Positions 59,049-64,000 of a stretch of DNA of 64,000 nucleotides are shown here, one piece after another. Within the stretch, counting starts at the first letter, position 1. Every line of letters begins with the position of its first letter. Under the pieces are notes generated by a model, which did not search any database, was not told where the DNA came from, and worked only from the letters and a program-made list of their open reading frames with translations. Both the position numbers and the translations under genes were made by a program. This DNA comes from Amycolatopsis mediterranei (GTDB lineage Bacteria > Actinomycetota > Actinomycetes > Mycobacteriales > Pseudonocardiaceae). The stretch spans positions 4,929,176 to 4,993,175 of the forward strand of contig NZ_CP100416.1 in assembly GCF_026017845.1 (NCBI RefSeq), read 5' to 3'.

Positions 59049-60509
59049 TCACTGCTTCGCGACGACCCGGATCGACTTCAGCGCGGAGTCGGCCGGGTCG
59101 GGCAGCTCCATGCCCGCGCCGCGCCCGCTGCGCAGGTAGTCGAGCATCGGCTGGGTGATCACCTCGCCGGGCAGCACCCCGGGCGCCCCCGGCGGGTACG
59201 GCGTGATCATCTCGGCGGCGATCCGGCCGGCCGCGTCCGCCGGCGGCACCTGTTCGGTGGGGCCGAAGAACGCGTCGCGCGGCAGCATCGCCGTCTCCAG
59301 TTCCATCTCCCGCGGCGACGGCAGGTCGACCTTCGGCGGCTTCTCGAACGAAGGCGCGGCCTGCACCAGCGCGTCGATCGCGTCGATCAGCGTGCTCGCC
59401 GTCTTTTCGTCGTCGGAGTGGGTGAACTGGGCCACGATCCGGCGGTGGTCGGACAGTCCCACGGTGACGCGCTGGTGCTCGCGCAGCCAGTCGGCGGCCT
59501 GGTAGCCGCTGATGCCCAGCGGGTCGAAGTCGAGGACGACCTTGAGCAGGTCGACCGAGTCGGCGAGGTCGGGGCCGAGGAACTCGTCGTGCATCACCGG
59601 GACGCCCAGCTCGGCCAGCCGGCCGCGGACCGATTTCACCAGCGTCAGCGCGCCGTCGATCAGTTCCTGGCCCTGTTCGGCCATCTGCCGCCGCCAGCCG
59701 TCGAGGGCCGCGTAGACCAGGGAGCTCGCACTGGTCGTGCCGAGCAGGTCCTCACGCGACTTCAGCACGTCCGCGTCGACGCGGTCGCCCTGCAGGTGGA
59801 AGACCGAGCTCTGCTCAACCGCGGCGCCCATCTTGTGCACGCTCGTGACGCACACGTCGGCGCCGGCGTCCATGCCCCACGGTGGCAGGCCGTTGTGGAA
59901 CGGCAGGTGCGCGCCCCACGCCTCGTCGACGATCAGCGGGAGCCCGCGTTCGTGGCACCAGCCGGCGATCGCGCGCAGGTCGCCGCAGGTGCCGTAGTCG
60001 GTGGGGGTCACCACGAGCGCGCCCTTGACCTCGGGGTCGCTCTCGTAGGCCTCCGCGAATTCCCGGACGCCCGGCGGGTGGCTCAGGTGCCGCTCGGCGT
60101 CCCAGTGCGGCCGCACCCAGACCGGCCGGACGCCGCTGACGATCAACCCGGAGATCACCGACTTGTGGACGTGCCGTGGCACCAGCAGCTTTTCGTGCGG
60201 CCCCGCGACGGCGAGCATCGCGCTCTTGACCGAAAGCGAGCTGCCGCACGTCGAGAAGAAGGTGTGGTCGGCGCCGACCGCGTCGGCCATCAGCTCCTGG
60301 GCGTGGGCGAGCACGCCCTGGCGCATCAGCCGGTCGTCGAGGCCGTTGAGCGCGATGACGTCGGAGCGGAACACGTCGGCACCGACGACCTCCAGCACCC
60401 GCGGGTCGATGCCGCGGCCCTGCTTGTGGCCGGGCGCGTTGAACGGGACGTAGCCGGTGTCGTGGTAGTCGCGCAGCGCCTCCAGCACCGGTGCCTTGCT
60501 GTGGTCCAT
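59049..60509 (-). CDS. PLP-dependent Orn/Lys/Arg decarboxylase-family protein
   Basis: 486 residues, fold type I, similar to biosynthetic/inducible Orn-Lys-Arg decarboxylases of Gram-positives. The Schiff-base Lys is in VTSVHKMGAAVEQSS. FNAPGHKQGRG, TFFSTCGSSLSV and VDEAWGAHLPF are the usual motifs. It makes a polyamine precursor (putrescine, cadaverine or agmatine); which one is not predictable. The ATG at 60509 lies 9 nt from a GGCTAC element and lacks a ribosome site. Confidence 0.92.
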   Translation of the reverse strand: MDHSKAPVLEALRDYHDTGYVPFNAPGHKQGRGIDPRVLEVVGADVFRSDVIALNGLDDRLMRQGVLAHAQELMADAVGADHTFFSTCGSSLSVKSAMLAVAGPHEKLLVPRHVHKSVISGLIVSGVRPVWVRPHWDAERHLSHPPGVREFAEAYESDPEVKGALVVTPTDYGTCGDLRAIAGWCHERGLPLIVDEAWGAHLPFHNGLPPWGMDAGADVCVTSVHKMGAAVEQSSVFHLQGDRVDADVLKSREDLLGTTSASSLVYAALDGWRRQMAEQGQELIDGALTLVKSVRGRLAELGVPVMHDEFLGPDLADSVDLLKVVLDFDPLGISGYQAADWLREHQRVTVGLSDHRRIVAQFTHSDDEKTASTLIDAIDALVQAAPSFEKPPKVDLPSPREMELETAMLPRDAFFGPTEQVPPADAAGRIAAEMITPYPPGAPGVLPGEVITQPMLDYLRSGRGAGMELPDPADSALKSIRVVAKQ

Positions 60510-60518
60510 GGCGCCGGA

Positions 60519-60544
60519 GTAGCCGAAGCCGGTCCGCGCGAAAC
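60519..60544 (-). promoter_or_regulatory. Sigma-B/F-like promoter for the decarboxylase gene (variant -10)
   Basis: GTTT, 16 bp, GGCTAC on the minus strand, 9 nt before the ATG. Confidence 0.42.
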
Positions 60545-60553
60545 CCCCGGGTG

Positions 60554-60578
60554 GCATGACCGTGCGTGGTTGGGGTAT
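60554..60578 (+). promoter_or_regulatory. Sigma-B/F-type promoter for the amidohydrolase gene
   Basis: GCAT, 15 bp, GGGTAT, 10 nt before the ATG at 60589. Confidence 0.62.
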
Positions 60579-60588
60579 CCCGGAGGGC

Positions 60589-61776
60589 ATGGAGTGGCAC
60601 GAGGAGCTGCACGAGCGGGCCGACGAGCGCATCGAGCACCTGGACGAGCGGCTGTGGACGGTGGCCACGGCGCTGCACGAGCGACCGGAACTGTCCTATG
60701 AGGAGCACGCCGCCGCCGAGCGGCTCACCGGCGAGCTGGCCGCGGACGGCTTCGAGGTGGAAACCGGGATCGCCGGGCTCCCCACGGCGTTCGTCGCACG
60801 GGCCGGCGAAGGGCGGCCGTGCATCGCGCTGCTGCTGGAGTACGACGCGCTGCCCGGCCTCGGGCACGCCTGCGGGCACAACCTGATCGCCGCGGCCGGC
60901 CTGGGTGCCGCGCTGGCCGCCAAGGACGTCCTGGGAGATGCTCCCGGCTCGCTGCTCGCGGTGGGCACCCCGGCCGAGGAACGCGACGGCGGCAAGGTCG
61001 CGCTGGCCGAGGCGGGCGTCTTCGACGACGTCGACGCGGCCCTGATGGTCCACCCCGGCGTCCATTCCTGGTCGTGGGCGCCGCTCACGGCCCAGGTTGA
61101 GCTGAAGGTGACCTTCCACGGCCGGGCCGCGCACCCGACCGGCGACCCGGAGCACGGCATCGACGCCCTCGCCGCGCTGATCCAGGCGTTCGGCGCGGTC
61201 TCGGCCCTGCGCCAGCGGCTGCCTGCCGGATCACACGTCCAGGGGATCATCACCCACGGCGGCGAGGCGACGAACATCGTCCCCGACCGCGCCGAAGGCC
61301 GGTTCGGACTCCGGGCCCTGACGACCGACGTGCTGGACCGCCTGGTCGAGGACGTGACGACGTGCGCGGAAGGCGCGGCACTGGCGACCGGGGCGAAGGT
61401 GGACGTCGAACGCCTCAGCCGCGGGTACGCGCACTTCCGCGACAACCCGGTGCTGTCGGAGCGGTTCACCGAGCACCTGGCGGCGTGCGGGATCCACGCG
61501 ACCCCGCCGGCGCCGGGGGTCTTCCTCGGGTCGTCGGACATCGGCGACGTCAGTGTCCGCGTCCCGGCGATCCACCCGTTCGTCGCGATCACGGCGGAGG
61601 AGATGTCCGACCACACCCCGGAGTTCGCGGCCGCGGCGGCGAGCCCGCGTGGCCGGGTGGCGATGCTGGCCTCGGCGGCCGCGCTGGCGCGTACGGTGAT
61701 CGACCTGCGGACGCACCCGGCGCTGGTCAGCCGCGCGTGGGACTGCTTCCGGGACCTGGCGCGCAACGGGCGCTGA
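60589..61776 (+). CDS. M20-family amidohydrolase
   Basis: 395 residues. Metal ligands in GHACGHNLIAAAG and PAEERDGGK, with HPTGDPEHGIDALAALI in the lid/dimerisation domain, as in AbgB/ACY1L2-like amidohydrolases that cleave N-acyl or N-aminoacyl bonds. Substrate unknown. The ATG at 60589 is chosen over an ATG at 60556 which lies in the -35; GGAGGG is 2 nt upstream. Partner of the divergent decarboxylase. Confidence 0.9.
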   Translation: MEWHEELHERADERIEHLDERLWTVATALHERPELSYEEHAAAERLTGELAADGFEVETGIAGLPTAFVARAGEGRPCIALLLEYDALPGLGHACGHNLIAAAGLGAALAAKDVLGDAPGSLLAVGTPAEERDGGKVALAEAGVFDDVDAALMVHPGVHSWSWAPLTAQVELKVTFHGRAAHPTGDPEHGIDALAALIQAFGAVSALRQRLPAGSHVQGIITHGGEATNIVPDRAEGRFGLRALTTDVLDRLVEDVTTCAEGAALATGAKVDVERLSRGYAHFRDNPVLSERFTEHLAACGIHATPPAPGVFLGSSDIGDVSVRVPAIHPFVAITAEEMSDHTPEFAAAAASPRGRVAMLASAAALARTVIDLRTHPALVSRAWDCFRDLARNGR

Positions 61777-61781
61777 CCGGT

Positions 61782-61812
61782 CGGCGCGCCGGTGCGGTCC
61801 ACCGGCGCGCCG
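61782..61812. terminator. Hairpin between amidohydrolase and TauD genes
   Basis: CGGCGCGCCGGTG / CACCGGCGCGCCG, 13-base perfect arms with a 5-nt loop, between convergent stops. Confidence 0.85.
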
Positions 61813-61818
61813 CCGGCT

Positions 61819-62715
61819 TCACGCCACCGGCGTGTAGTGCGAAGCGTCGCCTTCGAGCGACTCGCTCGGCCGCCCGTCGATGCCCACCGGCACGTCGCCG
61901 GCGACCGTGACCCGGTTCAGCCGCCGCGGCAGGCCGTCGTAGTTGTCGATGGCGTAGTGCTGGGTGATCCGGTTGTCGAACAGCACCAGCTGGTCCGGCT
62001 CCCACGTCACGCGCACGACGTTCTCGGGCCGCGTGACGTAGGACTGCAGCAGCCGCAGCAGGTCCCGTGACTCGGTGACCGACAGGCCTTCGATCCGCTG
62101 GGCGAACCCGCCGATGAACAGCCCGCGCTCGCCGGTCACCGGGTGCACCCGCACGACCGGGTGGACGGTCCGGTACTTCCGCGAGACGAACTGGGCCCGC
62201 CGGGCCCGCTCCTGCTCGTCCACCGTCTCCGGCGGCTGGACGTAGTCGTAGTCGTTGGTGTGCACCGCCCGCAGCGTGTCGGCGAAGGCGCGCAGCGGTT
62301 CCGGCAGGTCCCGGTAGGCCGCGGCGGCGTTCGCGATCAGCGTCTCCCCGCCGTACGGCGGCACCACCAGGCTGCGCAGCGTGCTGGCCTTCGGCGGGTT
62401 GAGCACGAAGGTGACGTCGGTGTGCCAGTGGTTGGCGCGGCCCCGCTCGCTGTCGACGGGCAGGATCGTCGGCGCGCCCTCGACGGCGGGCACCGTCGGG
62501 TGGGCTTTGGTCAGCTCACCGAAGTGCGCGGCGAACCGCTGCTGGCCCTCGTCGTCGAGCCGGGCATTGCGGAACACCAGTGCCTTGTGCTCGTGCAGGG
62601 CGTCGGTCAGGAACGCCACCTGCGTGGCGTCGAGGTCGCCGGCCGGGTCGAAGCCGACGATCTCGGCGCCGATCCTCCCGGTCAGCTTGCGGACGTCGGT
62701 GCCGATGGTGGTCAT
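61819..62715 (-). CDS. TauD/TfdA-family Fe(II)/2-oxoglutarate dioxygenase
   Basis: 298 residues. Iron ligands: His and Asp in NHWHTDVTF and the distal His in NRITQHYAIDNYD, with a 2-oxoglutarate-binding Arg in LNRVTVAG. The closest known role is taurine/alkyl sulfonate or sulfate-ester oxidation for sulfur, but related enzymes use other carboxylates. The ATG at 62715 overlaps the stop of the monooxygenase gene by four bases, so the two are co-expressed. Confidence 0.92.
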   Translation of the reverse strand: MTTIGTDVRKLTGRIGAEIVGFDPAGDLDATQVAFLTDALHEHKALVFRNARLDDEGQQRFAAHFGELTKAHPTVPAVEGAPTILPVDSERGRANHWHTDVTFVLNPPKASTLRSLVVPPYGGETLIANAAAAYRDLPEPLRAFADTLRAVHTNDYDYVQPPETVDEQERARRAQFVSRKYRTVHPVVRVHPVTGERGLFIGGFAQRIEGLSVTESRDLLRLLQSYVTRPENVVRVTWEPDQLVLFDNRITQHYAIDNYDGLPRRLNRVTVAGDVPVGIDGRPSESLEGDASHYTPVA

Positions 62716-64000
62716 GCGGGCTCCTTCACTCGGTTGCGGTTGACGGGCCGCGCGAGGCCGTAGTGCTCGCGCAAGGTGGTGCCGGAGTACTCGGTGCGGA
62801 AGAGCCCGCGCCGCTGCAGTTCCGGGACGACGAGGTCGACGAAGTCGTCGAGCCCGCCGGGCAGGGTGGGCGGCATGACGTTGAAGCCGTCGGCGGCGCC
62901 GCCGAGGAACCACGCCTCGAGCTCGTCGGCGACCTGGACCGGGGTGCCGGCGAAGACGCGGTGCCCGCGCCCGCCCGCCAGCCGCTCCAGCAGCTGCCGG
63001 ATGGTCAGGTCCTCGCGCCGGGCCAGGCCGACGACCAGGTCGAACCGGCTCTGTCCGCCCTCGGTGAAGCTGCCGACGTCGGGCAGCGGCCCGTCCAGCG
63101 GGTAGCCGGTGACGTCGTGGTCGAGCATCTTCGACAGCTGCCGCAGCCCGTAGTCCGGGATGATCAGCGCGTTCAGCTCGGCTTCCCGCGCCCGGGCCTC
63201 GGCTTCGGTGCGGCCGAGGATCGGCGAGATCCCGGGCAGGATCTTGAGCTCGTCCGGCGTCCGGCCGTACTTGGCGAGCCGTCCCTTGACGTCGTCGTAG
63301 AACGCCTTGCCCTCGGCGTAGGTCTGCTGCGCGGTGAACACGGCTTCGGCGTGCCGGGCCGCGTACTCCTTGCCGGTCTCCGACGACCCGGCCTGTACGA
63401 GCACCGGGCGCCCCTGCACCGGCCGTTCGATGTTGAGCGGCCCGCGGACCTGGAAGTGGGGTCCGTCGTGCTCGATCGCGCGGATCCGGTCGGTGTCGGC
63501 GTAGACGCCGCCGGCCCGGTCGACGACCGCGGCATCGTCGTCCCAGCTGTCCCAGAGCTTCTTGACGACCTCGACGAACTCCTCGGCCCGGTCGTACCGC
63601 GCGTCGTGCGACGGGCGCTTGGCCAGGTTGAAGTTGCGGGCCTCGTCGATGCCCGCCGAGGTGACGATGTTCCAGCCCGCGCGGCCTCCGGAGAGGTGGT
63701 CGAGCGAGGCGAACTTCCTGGCCAGGTGGTAGGGCTCGTTGTAGGTCGTCGACGCTGTGGCGATCAGTCCGATGTGGACCGTGGACGCGGCGAGCGCCGA
63801 AAGCAGCGTCAGCGGTTCGAAGTGGCTGTGCGAGTTGTGCTTGACGTTGCCCCACAGGGCGACGCCGTCGGCGAGGAAGAGCGAGTCGAGCCTGCCGCGC
63901 TCGGCGGTCCGCGCGATGTCGGCGTAGTGCTGCAGCGTCCGCGCCCGGTGCGGGTCGGTCGAGGGGTGCCGCCACGCGGCTTCGTGGTGGCCGTTCGGCA
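62712..64000 (-). CDS. LLM-class flavin-dependent monooxygenase (5' part missing)
   Basis: At least 429 residues; the frame runs off the right edge without a start codon. The visible part includes LFLADGVALWGNVKHN, GRAGWNIVTSAG, a NFNLAKRP segment, VLVQAGSSETGKEYAA and a C-terminal EHYGLARPVNRNRV. These are the NtaA/SnaA/DszA-type group (flavin-dependent, FMNH2-using) that attack nitrilotriacetate, dibenzothiophene sulfone or similar compounds. Coupled to a TauD-type dioxygenase, which favours sulfur scavenging (inference). Confidence 0.92.
   Translation of the reverse strand, partial: PNGHHEAAWRHPSTDPHRARTLQHYADIARTAERGRLDSLFLADGVALWGNVKHNSHSHFEPLTLLSALAASTVHIGLIATASTTYNEPYHLARKFASLDHLSGGRAGWNIVTSAGIDEARNFNLAKRPSHDARYDRAEEFVEVVKKLWDSWDDDAAVVDRAGGVYADTDRIRAIEHDGPHFQVRGPLNIERPVQGRPVLVQAGSSETGKEYAARHAEAVFTAQQTYAEGKAFYDDVKGRLAKYGRTPDELKILPGISPILGRTEAEARAREAELNALIIPDYGLRQLSKMLDHDVTGYPLDGPLPDVGSFTEGGQSRFDLVVGLARREDLTIRQLLERLAGGRGHRVFAGTPVQVADELEAWFLGGAADGFNVMPPTLPGGLDDFVDLVVPELQRRGLFRTEYSGTTLREHYGLARPVNRNRVKEPA

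Overview
The window is about 64 kb of very GC-rich DNA from an actinomycete. GTG/TTG starts, ATGA/GTGA-coupled operons, an HNH gene beside htpG, DUF6221/DUF6292/DUF2795 proteins, a PASTA-less Ser/Thr kinase, and both UDP-sugar and ADP-heptose-type genes fit a Pseudonocardiaceae genome, most likely Amycolatopsis or a close relative. That assignment is inferred from gene content, not from a marker search. The first ~147 bases are G/C homopolymer and look like a poor-quality contig end. The last gene runs off the right edge. I saw no rRNA, tRNA, CRISPR array, IS element or prophage.

Layout. 0.1-5.8 kb: a secreted sedolisin coupled to a large secreted partner, a frameshifted DUF4429-like gene, a Ser/Thr kinase with an extracellular cellulose-binding module, and an HNH nuclease. 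6-8 kb: htpG. 8-14.2 kb: a secreted GH76 mannanase, then a copper/cupredoxin cluster (two membrane cupredoxins, YceI-like, CopD, a proline-rich protein, CopC). 14.2-19.4 kb: small stress-type genes and a MerR regulator with a textbook 19-bp-spacer promoter. 19.4-38.2 kb: a surface-glycan locus with ADP-heptose-type enzymes (GmhA, HldE, and GmhB fused to a GT2), UDP-glucose dehydrogenase, UDP-xylose synthase-like epimerase, two GT9, two GT2, two GT4-type transferases, a carbamoyltransferase and a pyruvyltransferase. 38.2-46 kb: phosphate uptake, dehydrogenase, hydrolase and redox genes. 46-61.8 kb: a run of mostly single-gene units (BrkB, topoisomerase IB, Rieske oxidoreductase, ATP-grasp, methyltransferase/CDGSH, di-iron protein, two YbdK-type ligases, STAS, hemerythrin, PLP decarboxylase, M20 amidohydrolase). 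61.8-64 kb: a TauD/flavin monooxygenase pair.

The strongest signal is regulatory. From 14.2 to 60.6 kb nearly every transcription unit is preceded by a promoter-like element G-N-N-T, 14-17 bp, GGGTAN, the form known for general-stress sigma factors of the sigma-B/sigma-F group in Streptomyces and Mycobacterium. I list 31 such elements: 26 have an exact GGGTA core and five are variants. Several form back-to-back or interlocked divergent pairs, and fourteen lie 8-11 nt before the start codon, predicting leaderless mRNAs. The window therefore looks like a ~46-kb block of general-stress regulon genes. It includes a heptose-containing glycan pathway and a STAS anti-sigma antagonist that lacks the usual phosphorylatable serine. 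All promoter calls are by eye and need a genome-wide matrix scan and TSS mapping.
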